64,000 bases of DNA from Aspergillus flavus (Eukaryota; Ascomycota; Eurotiomycetes; Eurotiales; Aspergillaceae): contig NC_092410.1 of the NCBI RefSeq assembly GCF_009017415.1, positions 1,612,001 to 1,676,000 on the forward strand. Direction: 5' to 3'. This document shows positions 45,226 through 56,810 of the stretch, one piece after another. The notes under the pieces are model-generated. The model made no database searches, was not told the origin of the DNA, and was given only the letters and a program-made list of their open reading frames with translations. The translations under genes were made by a program, and so were the position numbers. Position 1 is the first letter of the stretch. Every line of letters starts with the position of its first letter.

Positions 45226-46925
45226 GACTCATTGGCGTCAGGACATTGAAAACATAAAGCTCCAGATGTTGCTTAGTTGAAAATCAGGTACTATTCGGCG
45301 AGACAGAGTCCAGACATAAGTAAACTAGATAATCGGGGTTCTGGCCCTCAAAGGGGTTCTGGTATGGGGGTGGAGATGAAACCATGGTACAGAATGAAGC
45401 GCCAAGCATATATGGAACTGAAATTTTCCAACGTCGGCCCCATTAGGAAGGTCGAATACTGTGATGATTGGCCTTGTTCTCGAATCCAATGCCAAATCTG
45501 GGAGGGTTACATTGGCAAAAGCCGACCATTCGGAGTCACCGATGGGTCGATCACTTTAGTCGAGCCTTCGTTTGCCTTCAGTCATTTCCAGTACTTATGC
45601 AGTTGTCCTCTGGTGTGCATTGCAATGGGTACGTTTCTCTACAACTATATTCTCTTGAAATTAAGCTTTTCAGAGCAACGATTGTAATCATTAATGCCGA
45701 AGCCATGTCAACATATTCAGACCTCTCGAACGCCAAGGCTGGCCAGGCTGCAGCTTTTTCACAGCATGATTGAGTATTATTGCTCTGCCACATGGCCGTC
45801 TTCAGGTTGTGGCCCACTTGGAGTCCTAGTCAACGAATGAAATCCCTGAGAGCCAGTTCTGGAAGTTGTTGGGCTGTCCATTAGATCCACTAACCCTACT
45901 GTGGCCCACGCTGAGCTCGCCACAAACGTTTCATGCCATACGTTATCTCCCCTTTGGTACCGGTTTGCCAAGGGATGCATTGTGCCGAGTACCCCTAGCC
46001 CGCTTACCAAAGCTCTCTAGCGAGTTCATCCAGTTAACGCCTGTCAATGGACAGCGCCAATTTATATCGAAGCAGTGATGTAGATTTGGCTCATTATATG
46101 CCTATTAAAGTCATATGCGCTGACAGCCATAAGTCTCCTCAATATAGTATCATGTGATTGATATAGTGAAATTCGCCGCAACATATTTTCCCGAACAATA
46201 TTGGGTGGGATATTTCACCAGCGAAGAAGCAGTATAGAGGGTCAAGTAGTCAATTATACGCACCAGGAGCATGGAGGAATACAGAATTACTCAACACTCA
46301 ACGTTAAACAGAACAGTTCTGCAGCTGATAAACCAAGCAGAAGTGGATCATTTAAGCCATCTAGATCTAATCTTGCCAAGGGTCTATGCTGAAGATCCCT
46401 GGGCATCATCCGAGAAGGGCAGGGGCACCTAACCCAGGCCTACAGACGGTAGGTTGGGGCACACCATCCGATGTGGGGGATTTCCCCATTGAATTTAAGA
46501 GGTACTCGGTAGTCTTGTGTGTGTACCCGACTCCGCATCTGTTCCATTACACCTATTTGGCCTTGGTTCCGCATGCCGCAAGATAACCCCAACCAACTTT
46601 ATATATTTATCTGGAGCTAGGTCAAACAAATTTATATAGAACACGAACCTAGACTTCCATTCTCTAGAACGTGCCCATGCATTTGAAGGCTTATAGACGA
46701 CATTCACAATATTCGAGACTTATTCTTACTCTGACTATGACCCCTTGACATACGATTAAGCCCTGATGCCGATATCTGCAAAATTCACGAACAACATAGT
46801 AACTTTGTAATCGCTTTAGCTAACGATATCAAACCCCCTACTACTCTTTCACTCCTGTTCTGATGTTAATCGGGCTTAGAGTCCAAAATAAATTCATAAA
46901 TACCCTCAAAGGTTTATTCAGTTTG

Positions 46926-46956
<31 letters not shown>

Positions 46957-47338
46957 CTTAGTTTTCAGCTGTTATCGTGCCATTATTTGGTTGTGTAACA
47001 TGTCATCATCTGTTATGATATATACTAGCTCAAAAAACCAAAGGTTTAGGCTTATAGAAAACAGTAACCACCAATGCCCTTGTTTCATGTAAGTAGGTAA
47101 CGTCCCATCGGGCAGGGCTGTGTATTAGAGAATGGGGTGGCCATTCTGTGTCTTGATATCTTTCTTGATGGTAGTCATATAAGTATACTAAGGAAAGCAT
47201 ATAGAAGCCGGACCCATTGGCATAGCACGCATTGATATACTCGATAGAAATATAATCCCAGTAAGAGTCCTAGAGTGACATGGCTGGTGATTATATATAC
47301 CTCTCTCTCTACATAATTTCCAAAAACTAAAAACTAGT
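45226..47338. other. Long spacer with a 28-nt poly(A) run
   Basis: 2.1 kb without a supported gene. The A-run at 46926-46953 is the only striking element. I looked for the body of a SINE/LINE upstream (A/B box, RT motifs) and for flanking target-site duplications and could not establish any. Confidence 0.45.
46926..46953 (+). repeat. Poly(A) tract, 28 nt
   Basis: Uninterrupted run of A on the + strand; possible retroposition tail or simple microsatellite. Confidence 0.9.
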
Positions 47339-47457
47339 ACATACGACCATAGGGTGTGGAGAACAGGGCTTCCCGTCCGCTCAGCCGTACTTAAGCCACA
47401 CGCCGGGAGGTTAGTAGTTGGGTGGGTGACCACCAGCGAATCCCTCCTGTTGTATGT
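47339..47457 (+). rRNA. 5S ribosomal RNA
   Basis: The 119-nt sequence begins acatacgaccatagggtgtg and ends cctcctgttgtatgt. Helix I pairs acatac... with ...gtatgt. The internal control region (aagccacacgccgggaggtt, then gtagttgggtgggtgacc) is intact and a T-run follows. In filamentous ascomycetes 5S genes are dispersed singly rather than inside the rDNA repeat, so this isolated position is normal. Confidence 0.93.
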
Positions 47458-48123
47458 TTTTGTATAGTTTTTGATAATTATTCGTCTTCATACCCGCTGG
47501 ACATGTTGCTCTTAAGGTAACTGGCAAGCGGCTGACTGAGGCAACGGTGGTTGGTCAACTCTATGTGTCTCGTTTTTATGGAAGCGATATAAACTACTCA
47601 CTACACCACCAAGAATGGTTTAAACCTCACGAATTTGGTTTTTATAAGTGAGAAGCATGTCAATACCCGCATGACTCATAAAATAAAGACATCTGCAGTA
47701 CTTGTGAAGCTGCACGTGTTTTCGTATCTTTCAATGCAAGCAAGAAATCTATATCAACTACCGGAGCAGCGACACACCACAGTGGTCACGAGACGCTCTT
47801 GAATCGCTGGAAAGGACAACATATTTATGGCGAATATTCGCAAATGCCCCTCGTGAATACTGTGCTTTGTAATTGGAATTATCGTATTTGTAAACTCTGT
47901 TGGTCGTATTTGTTGTCGATCATTGGGCTAGCGGTTTGGCAGGCAGCAGTACATATAGTCTCATTCCCACTTGACTAACTAACCATAGAACACTGTTAAC
48001 ATCTCATTTGCAACATATGATGCTTAGCCTTGCGCGGTGATTACAGAGTCCTTACAAAAGGCTCTTCGGTGCTACAAAATCTTCTCCATGACACACAAGG
48101 TGTAGGCAGATATACGCGATGCC
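47458..48123. other. Intergenic, no gene seen
   Basis: 665 nt; 3' flank of the 5S gene and presumed promoter of the following membrane-protein gene. Confidence 0.4.
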
Positions 48124-50637
48124 ATGGAGCTAACCGTTGGACAAGTCTCTGGTATAATCAATTTTGGCGTTGCTATTGGTAAATACTCACTTGGCAACAT
48201 GCAAGACGAAGAATTAACTCATTTATGAAGTCGGTATTACCCTCCCACTAGGTATAGCCTACATCCTGAGCTGGCAGCTCCCCGAGGAGAATAATGCCAT
48301 TACCTGGTAGGGATTCTTTCTAGAGACTCTCGAAACCGCCCCTCGGTGCTATGCTGAGAAAAAAGAAACAATAGGTCTGTAGGCACGCGCGTCCTCCAAG
48401 CAACCGCATGGCCATCCCTCATAGGAGCAGACAGTACTGCGTCGAAGCGAGTCAGTTGGCTTGTGTTCTGGCTTGGGTGGGCGATCACCGTTGGCCATGT
48501 GCTCGTCAGTATTGCCGGTATCATTACCCCCCTGGGGCTTCACGATCGAATCAAGCCGGCCGCGTCTACCTCGGTGCCCTTTGTCTATGTGCCAGATCGG
48601 TCGCCTTACGGCCTAGGAACCCCACCTCGCCCCGACGCACCATTTTCACGAAGTTGTGGGGGATCGGGCTGGGTTGTTTGTCCTGGATCCAACGGGACCG
48701 ATGCGTACTTCCTCGTCAACAAGACGATCCATGATATCATCCCCAATAATGGCACCTATTCCGCCCGACTTCCCTACAACCTGACACAGATCTTCTCGAG
48801 CGCTACCTCGGGGACGAACAATACGGTATCCGGGCCCTTTGACATCCAATACCGACAGGTATTCCCAACGTCCATGACGCAAGTGGATAATGGCGAGCCA
48901 TATATAGTTGGCTCATACCGGGTGATGGATAGCCTTATCCTACACGATAAGATCGAAGCGATCGAGGGACTCATCGTCGACAGTACCAGGGGCGGACTGG
49001 GATATCGCAACCACACAGTGCCGGCGAATCTTCCGACAGGGGGACGCTGGACGGAGGATATCACTTGGCTGCAGCCACTGATAGAATGTGTGAACACCAA
49101 TCTCAGCATACGATTCACGCTAAACTACACGGATTATAATGGCAACAGAGTTGAATCGCACAACGTGCGCCTCAAAGACAACGGCGGGTTCTTCAACCTT
49201 CCGCTTAAGGGTCCAAGGTACAATATAACCGATATACAGGCAAACCCTGACCTGCATACTCGAGCAACACAGCTGGCGTTTTTTCATAACAACATGTTAA
49301 TGTGGGCATTGGGACTTGCTAGTTCTAATATTAGCGGTCCTCGCAATGTTACATCGAGGACGGAATACCCTCTGGTCATAAACGGGACCTCATCTGGTGA
49401 CCAACACAATGCCTACAGGCCGGACTCGATCCAGATCCCGGGGAGCGACGGCCTATTCATAAACTCGGACCTTAATATCACGAATGACTTGTGGAGCTTC
49501 CAAGACACGACTCTGATGTGTCGCGGATTGCTTTCTCAGTACACCTTGGACCCTCTTGATAATGCCACAGTGGGCATTGACTGTGGACTGCTCCAGGCCG
49601 CGCCGCGACGGTTAGATGGTGCGGATCCTCGTGTCTATGACGCAGGCTCGGAGTGGGAGCAGGATATGTATATGTGCGCGAGTGCTGTCGAGGCATCGAT
49701 CAAAACCGTGGAGTTTACTCTTAATGGAACCTCCACGCTGGAGGATCTTACTGTGTCCAGCGTTAAAGATAAGGTCTACAAATCGCAGGATGCGCAGCCT
49801 TTATGGGCGATTGAGATCACCGGACAGCCAAACACGGTGACTGCTCCTCTGTGGGGTCTTATCAGCCACGAATATGCAGCTGCGGAGAACCTCATTACCA
49901 TAAAATCGGAGAAGCTCCTCCTTCCACCGTCATACCCATACAGCGCCACCGTTGTCAACGCAAGGGACAGTCTGGCTGCCAGCTATGCACCCATGGCGGC
50001 CCAGCATGTAGCCCTCGGCGAGAGCTTTTTGGGGCAAATTACCTCGAGATGGACTCTGGATGTGCCCATCACAGACTACACAGGAAAGTCCAACTTTGCG
50101 CTGTCGCGACGCTGGCAGCAGCTATCAGCCGGTGGGGAGCAGGGCGCTGCTACCATTTTGAAGCTGATCCTCACCGACATCCTGGCAACGGCGACAACCG
50201 GCTCGCAGACTCCTATCGGTCTCAGTGGGAGCGACACCGGTCGTCTCGGAGGCTCACTGCCTTCCGGTGACAAAATGGTCCGCATTGAGCCTTTCCAGCG
50301 GAAAATCGAGTATAATCTCGCATACGCCGTACCGGCGTTCATCACGTTAGCCTTGTGGGTCGTCGTGCTAGTTGCCTTCTTCGTTGCGTTGATCGGCTCT
50401 CGCTTCTCTTTTTCGAAACTGCGACAGCAGCTGAACTTGAGCTCCGTTGGGCGCCTGTACACAAATTTGGTATATCCAGATGTGTGCCAGGTTGGTGCGA
50501 AGACAGAGACCTGGATCGAACAAGCTGGTGGGCTCAAGTTTCAACTGGATCGTAAGGGTGAAAGCGATCCCGAGGACCCGTCAGCTGAATCTCAGCTCAT
50601 AGAAGAGCAACAGAACCATGAGACATCGTCAGAATAG
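48124..50637 (+). CDS. Large glycosylated fungal membrane protein of unknown function
   Basis: Exons are 48124-48178, 48231-48306 and 48375-50637; phases close to 797 aa. The N-terminus MELTVGQVSGIINFGVAIVG with TLPLGIAYILSW gives a first TM helix. WLVFWLGWAITVGHVLVSIAG gives a second. A roughly 560-residue ectodomain with many N-x-S/T sequons (NGTD, NLTQ, NNTV, NYTD, NVTS, NATV) and several Cys follows. A C-terminal TM helix (YAVPAFITLALWVVVLVAFF) precedes a cytoplasmic tail ending acidic (QLIEEQQNHETSSE). The start was set by splicing two short introns that restore the N-terminal TM; without them the only start is a GTG at 48463. Related predicted membrane proteins are widespread and uncharacterised in Pezizomycotina; I cannot assign a role. 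Confidence 0.82.
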
Positions 50638-51287
50638 TTCAACTTGAGTGTGTCCGAGATTCCGTAAGCGTAACTTCTAGCCTAGTTGATTGAGCCGCAT
50701 GCATTAGTATCAATATATCCCGAAACCTTATACATTAGTCTATAGGCTATAACTTTTCGAGTACGTCGAACTTGAACACATATGGCTTCTACTAGTTAGT
50801 ATGCATAAACACTTGTGTGTCTGAACGTAAAGCCAAAACCTTTGGGTTGAAATCTATAGTATAAATCTCTGCCTAGCGTGTCAAGCTGTACATCGAAGAA
50901 TAGTAGGTATTGAAGTTGAGAGCTTTATTCTCAATATATAATTTCTAATCTCGCTGACCGAAATCTCGCTTCCACAAAGTGCAGTGAGCGTCAGAACCAA
51001 TATGATTCAAATAGTCATTTGAATATAAGGCTTATTTATAAAGTACTCCGACATATCATCATATGTTAAACTTCAAAGGAGGGCCCAATAGCCAACAATG
51101 GGGCCATCTATAACGTCCCATAACATTATATCGTTCCTCCACTAAGACGCGTACTCCATGAGTGCCCTACCCTAATGATAGAAAAGTTCCACAAATGGTC
51201 ACAACAAGTACAGAGCACGGTGGCATGACTTGTTCTCTATACACTGATCATACAGTCATAATAAGCGGAACTGACAGTATCAACTAT
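50638..51287. other. Convergent spacer, no gene seen
   Basis: 650 nt; AT-rich 3' flanks of two convergent genes. Confidence 0.4.
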
Positions 51288-52135
51288 TTACTTTGCCATA
51301 AAACCATCAATGAACTTGATAATATGCTCCGCCAAAGCCCGAGGCTGGCTCACAAATGGCATATGTCCGGTCTTCAAGTCCACAACTTCCCATTCGACCT
51401 GGGACTTCTCCAGCCAGAGATCCTGCAGCGAGGAAGGGTTACAGCAGTCGTCCAGTGTCCGTACATACGCTCTCCTCCCATCAAACGCACTCTCCGCCCA
51501 GGCTGGCGCAGTGGCGGGTGTTTCGAAAGCTCGGAGTGCGTGTGGCTGCATTAGCGTAGCCAATTCTGGCTCCAGGGCACGGTCGCAGTCGTTGTACAGA
51601 ACATCCATTGCCGGTTCGATGAGTGCAAGTCCCTGAGATGGCTGGGAACAAACAATTATTAATACCCTCCGGTTATAATCGCGGCTTGTTTTGGGTTAGA
51701 CCATACCTTGTCGACCTTGATGAAAGGAGGGTAAGCACCGCCTACAGCAGTGAAGAGAGATTCCCCGTCAAGTGTAATATTGCCCACCACGTAAATCAAG
51801 CCGATAACGCCAGTCGATTGACCTTGGGCAGTTCTGGTCCGCTTCGCAAGTCCTCTTGCCGCCCCACCGGCAACAACCCCCCCGTATGAGTGTGCGATGA
51901 TGACGATATCTTTACCCTGCTCGTTCAATAGAGGCAGTAATACGTTGTCGCGCAGGAAAGCGATGTCCTGAGGAGCGGACTCTTGGGCCGGGTCGGAGGG
52001 ATTGCAACTAGGGTATGACCCAGGGTGTGTTGCGTATCCGGCTTGGGCCAGATACGGGAGCAATTTCTCGAAGCCTTGAGGGGTTCCGAAGGCACCTGGA
52101 ACGATCACGATCACTGGGAGGTTCGCTGATGACAT
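51288..52135 (-). CDS. Alpha/beta-hydrolase (salicylate-esterase/hydroxynitrile-lyase-like)
   Basis: Exons on the minus strand are 52135-51707 and 51632-51288, giving 257 aa. The fold begins VIVIVPGAFGTPQGFEKLL (oxyanion region). The nucleophile elbow is IIAHSYGGVVAG (Ser in HSYGG), and TGHMPFVSQPRALAEHI carries the catalytic His near the C-terminus. An Asp in the SSLQDLWLEK region is a candidate third residue. There is no signal peptide, so it is cytosolic. The length and the closing GHMPFVSQP signature are typical of the compact plant MES/HNL-like hydrolases that fungi also have. It lies beside a second hydrolase gene and the siderophore/PKS genes, but nothing ties it to them functionally. 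Confidence 0.88.
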
Positions 52136-52654
52136 GGTGGAGGTGATCCTGACTTGAAATAGGTTGTGGGCTTGTTATGTTGGAGATTATTGCTGAGAAG
52201 AAAAAGGCTGAGAAGTCCGGAAGGCGGAGGGGCAGTTTGAATAGTTATGGGTCATACCAGGATATAAATACTTGTACCAGCAGGTGGGGGCCAAGTAGTA
52301 GTTACATACACTATACCTATCTTAGTTATTTCGTTGTTCTTTTGTGGTTGACATAAACCAATACTGTACTAAGTCCATGTCAATAGTGGGGATGTTTGCC
52401 GTTGAGCCGGGCCGAAAGCTTAGTTTCTTGTCCAGATAAACAGACACGGTATTTTCACTTTATTGCCCGCGTCCGGTCCGTCAACTTTACCTAACCCTCT
52501 GCTTTGGAGCTTCGACTTCATTTTTATAACGTTCACTCAATTCAAGAGCCACTGTACTTCACAAGTACCTTCGATCATGTTCCCCCACTCGCTCATCTAA
52601 CCCGAGCTATCTTATACGTCGGTATACACCATGGGCGAAGTTATTTGTGAAACC
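52136..52654. other. Intergenic, no gene seen
   Basis: About 520 nt; presumed promoter of the alpha/beta-hydrolase to the left and 3' flank of the disrupted hydrolase to the right. Confidence 0.4.
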
Positions 52655-53507
52655 CTAATATCGAAGGTTCACCTTTCCTCCATTGCCATTGCAGAGCAGT
52701 GTAATAAGGCTACCTCTAAACTCCGCATGCGTTGCATACCCGACATGGCCCCAGGCAATTCTAAATGGTGGCCTTCCCAGTAGTTCCGAGACACCCAAAA
52801 TAGTTTCCTGGACAAACACAGGTACCTCAACAGATCCTTCCACAACATAGATCTTCAGGTGGGTCCGAGCAAGGCTGTCTGGATTCGGAGCATAGTCGAC
52901 GATGGCCGGTAGCTCATGTTCGTAATAACTCTTCCAGCTAGTGGGCATGGTAGACCAGGATATTCCGACATCGAGATGGTTTTCAGGGCATTGGAGTCTT
53001 GTTTGATCTGAACAATGGCAAAAACACGCTATTGGCCTCTACTACCCCGAACTTTCTATATGCTTGTAGCGCTTCTTGGGTCTTTGTGTCGACAATCTTT
53101 CCCTGCCCAACTGACAGAAATGAGTATAGAATCGGCTCGTGAAGAACAACTTTAGACACTAAATCTGGGAACAGACTGACAAGCTCAAGAGCAATTGCGG
53201 TACTGCCTGAAGTCGTGAATATAATTGCTGGAATGCCAGGAAATGTCCGCATGAGAAAAGTGGCGGCGTCTTCGGCATGGGTTCGCAGTGTGTCCGACTG
53301 TCTTGGCAAGGGAAACGGGCAGCTGCGAGGTGTACCTCTTCTGTCATAACTAATGACATGGAAGTGCGTGGCTAATGTAATCGCCAATCTCGAACACATC
53401 GTTGTCGTGCCTGAGCCACCGGCTATAAGAAGAAATGGTGGCCCATGGTTGCCATGCATCTCGTAGTATAGTGAGCCGCCGTCTACTGGCAAGTTCCCTG
53501 ATTCCAT
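52655..53507 (-). pseudogene. Second alpha/beta-hydrolase, frame-disrupted
   Basis: The first frame (start 53507, MESGNLPVDGGSLYYEMHGN) has the oxyanion region LLIAGGSGTTTM, then HFHVISYDRRGTPRS and a nucleophile region IIFTTSGSTAIALELVSLFP. It ends at a stop right after SNKTPMP (52983). The natural continuation (ENHLDVGISWSTMPTSWKSY, ending at 52655 with a His-containing RIAWGHVGYATHAEF) is in the frame one base away. The sequence there is atgccctgaaaacc on the gene strand, and one extra base in the CCC-T stretch explains the switch. No intron fits. The nucleophile elbow is unusual (T-x-S-x-S in place of G-x-S-x-G). The first frame alone would give a 174-aa protein without the catalytic His. 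Confidence 0.68.
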
Positions 53508-53937
53508 GTTGACCGGACCCTGATCAATAATATCAGGAGGAAGACCAAAGGTATAATATATCGCTGTATGGATACGGAAATTGCGGTAGGGATTGACCTT
53601 AGTCTATCTGTTGCCGATGTAACCTGCCTGTGTAGGTTACCTAACTCAAGGCATTTGGCCGCGTCAGCCGCTGAAAAAAGAAGGCTAAGATGCGTATACG
53701 ATACATAGTATTGCATAGTTCTATGGTGCGTATACATACTCTGCTTCTTGAATTCTGGCCTGAGGACCAGGATAATGCAAAGTCCAACTGGGTATATTGC
53801 AAAACAACCTCTATGGTAAATTAATATTACTTCATTTGGTGACGGCCAGCGCAGTAGAGACCACGCATAGAAAGCCATGCCAAATACACTAACCCAGTAA
53901 AACATCCATCTCATTCCGCATCTCGCTTCTTCTGCTC
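53508..53937. other. Spacer upstream of the disrupted hydrolase
   Basis: 430 nt. A hydrophobic 152-aa minus-strand frame covers it but has no conserved features and overlaps the hydrolase start; it is not accepted as a gene. Confidence 0.4.
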
Positions 53938-56005
53938 TCACATTTCTCTCTCCCCCTCCTCCTTGGCAGTCTGCCTCTCATCCAAATGCACATTCTTCAA
54001 AAAGAACATAATAACAACCATAGGCGCAAGCGCCGAAATAGCAGCAATAGCCAACAACCGCTGCGACTCACGATAACTCCGATCAATCGCCATCCTAACC
54101 GACCCACCAACCGGATACTTCTGGGCCACAACAATCGACCCAAAGATCGACTTAGCCTGACCCTTCGCCTCATCAGGCAGATACTCGCTCAACTTGCGGG
54201 GCAGATTACTCCGCCAAATAGCACCCGCTACACTAGTTCCAATAGCACCGCCGATGCTCATCGAGGCGAAGAAGACGGCTGTGACGACTGATACTTCCTG
54301 TCTGGAGACGACGGCTTGGACTGAGACTTGTGCTGCGGTTTGGTAGAAGCCGCGGCCGATGCCGATTAGGGATTTGGCGGTTACGAAGGCTGCTTCGTTG
54401 CCGGTTTTGCCGTCGCCCATGTCTACGAGGTAGAGGAGGATCCCCATGCCTAGGATGCAGAGGGGCACGCCGACTAGGACCCAGATTTGGGAGCGTTTGG
54501 TGTATTTCATGAAGAAGGCGGCGAAGATTCCTGAGACTTGGAAGGCGACGCGGAGGGAGTTGCTACGTTTTTGGTCTTGGTTAGTTTGTGGTCTGTGCAG
54601 GTTCTATTTGGGGGAATGGCACGTACTCGATTCTTGTGGCATTACCTGCGTTGAAGTGTCCAGCGACTTGAAGGTAACTGGTGAAGAACACTGAAAAGAC
54701 GGAGTAGTGGAAGAAATCGAGAGCACCTAGGAGACATGCTGCTGCTACGGTGCGCTGTTTAATCATGCGATATGGCACGAACGGCTTCTTCGCGAACCGG
54801 GCGTCCCATATAACAAATGACATGAGGAACACGACTCCAAGGACGAGCATCGCGATGAAATTTCCCTTGTGCCAGGCGTTGCTGTTATTGGAACCTGTCA
54901 AGGCGATGGGAACCAACAATAGGGATAGTCCGAGTAGCAGGAGAACACCACCCGGTAGGTCCAGCTCGACCCAGAGGAGACGGTACGCGCGCTGATACCA
55001 AGTGTCTGTTTCCTTCCAGCCCATGGCCTTAGCGATAGGAACCTTGATTGGTGCGCGCCGCTGATAAACTAGCATTGTTGCGATCAGAGGCACTGCGCAA
55101 ACTGGCGTTATGATGGCCCACATGCCCCAGCCCCATCGCCACGTCGAGTGGTCTAGCATGCGTTGCGCAACAATCGTGCCCAGGTATAAGGTTGGGACGG
55201 TGGTGAGGGAATCGGGGAGTGTAGACCAGATACCACGGTTGATCAGGTTGGTAACGTCGGCGACGAAAACTTGCTGTGTAAGCGCGTAGCCTGTCGATCC
55301 GATTGCTTCAAAGATACCAGCAACCTGTTTCATGGATTAGCGCATAATTCCGTTGAAGACCACTGATGTTGTATCGTAAATACCATATACTGCGCGATAT
55401 CTTCGCAAGCGGCATAAATCACATAGCCAAGAGTAGAGGCTGCAATGGAGAGAATAAACATCTCTGCTCTACCGAACACCTATCAGAAGCAGAGCGATTA
55501 GCCTAGCAGTCCCAAATTCCAGAATTGCTGTATACATACATCTCCCAGCTTCGCAATAATTGGATAGGCAGCAATGCGGGTGATATTCATGACTACGCGA
55601 GCAGCGCTCATTGCAGAGTGTTGCTTAAAGGCGCTGGTGGTGTACGGGACATAGACCTGCGTGGAATAATCGCCAAAGTTGATTGCGAGTGTCGCGATGA
55701 ACAGACTAGAAAATATTCTAAGTCAGTACGACGTTGTTATCCTATAGTTTTATTTCTCTCACATACCCGACAAAGGCCGTATATAAACCTTTCTTCGTCC
55801 ATCCTTTTCGCAAAATCTCTGCTCTCCGGACACCTGCCTGAAGACTTTGTGTATCGGATTGCTTTTCCACATCGTCGGCTGAAGTTGACTGTTCCACTAT
55901 CTTGTTGCCGGATTTGTCCAGCGTAGCAGTGTTTGATATTGTATGCGAGGCATGAGGAGAGATTGAATCATCTGCCTCCTTAGAAACCTCTGCAGCTCGG
56001 TCCAT
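53938..56005 (-). CDS. MFS siderophore-iron transporter (Sit1/MirB type)
   Basis: Proton symporter for ferri-siderophores in the plasma membrane. Exons on the minus strand are 56005-55767, 55705-55540, 55479-55384, 55324-54627 and 54562-53938; phases close to 607 aa, the normal length for the 14-TM family. A hydrophilic N-terminus of about 80 residues precedes TM1 ([20 protein letters not shown]). Family marks include [21 protein letters not shown] (A-motif region), [40 protein letters not shown], and the C-terminal [20 protein letters not shown], where Sit/Mir proteins keep a YRxxQ motif. The start fits the family N-terminus. It is divergently transcribed from an EstB-like esterase across an 805-bp region with a SreA-type site, as expected for iron-repressed genes. 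The exact siderophore is not deducible. Confidence 0.92.
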
Positions 56006-56810
56006 TGCTCACGCCTTCGGTAGAAACTAGGTCACTCTCGAGTACAACTGATAAAAATAAAATTGATAAGAAAAGGAAAGGAAAGTCGGAAAAACGGACA
56101 AGATAAACTTCACATCGCGCGAGAAGGCTTGTTTTATTGAATCTATACAGCAAGGATTTCTAGGAATTGATCGAAGTTGAGCCCCACTGGACCTCGTGTT
56201 GTAGCAGAGAAGAAACAGGTAGGGCTGCGTCGTGAGTCGTCCCATCCAGTTCGCATTGGGAAACATCCCACGAGGTTCCGACCAAAAGGGAAATAAATGG
56301 GTCTCTCTAGGATCTAATCTGATCCGGGACTGATAAGCGAGTCATGGTCGCATTGCCGAATAACCCTAGTCAAGCGGAGGTACTCCGCGCATTGAGCCAT
56401 GGACAAAAGTCTCTGCGTGTTGGAACTAAACATAATAATTCGCTCTTGTGGCTAATGGCGCGACCTTCAGTCAGACTAGTCACGTTCACGCTTGTTCTGG
56501 TAAAAAGATTAGGATCAGATAATGAATGCCAAGAGCCTCCGCGCGGAATGTGGCGTCCTGCTGCCTCGAGGTTCAAGCGATTATTGGGCAAATGGTCGTA
56601 ATAGTGGGCACCGAGCAGCGGCCAAAGGCCAAGAAATTCAAGCTTGCGTGGTCTAATTTATTTTGCGGAATTCCTGGCTCCGAATTCCTCTTGAAATACC
56701 GACTGGCTAACTGAGTCTGCACATCTTAACGGTCATCCGCCGAGCTTTTTCCGATGGTCTGATCTTTAACTACTGGGCATTAACAATTCCAGTACTCATA
56801 CTACATCACC
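56006..56810. promoter_or_regulatory. Bidirectional promoter: siderophore transporter / esterase
   Basis: 805 bp between divergent starts with no gene. It contains ATCAGATAA (56514-56522), TGATAAG (56331-56337), and CCAAT boxes on the minus strand (attgg at 56255 and near 56583). GATA factor SreA represses, and the CCAAT-binding complex with HapX modulates, fungal iron genes; this combination fits such control. Confidence 0.65.
56514..56522 (+). promoter_or_regulatory. SreA-type GATA site ATCAGATAA
   Basis: A perfect match to the ATCWGATAA iron-GATA consensus. It lies about 510 nt from the transporter ATG and 290 nt from the esterase ATG. Confidence 0.65.

Noticed and set aside
53483..53941. 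Hydrophobic 152-aa minus-strand frame
   Set aside because: It overlaps the hydrolase start, has no conserved motif, and its hydrophobicity comes from a T-rich stretch.
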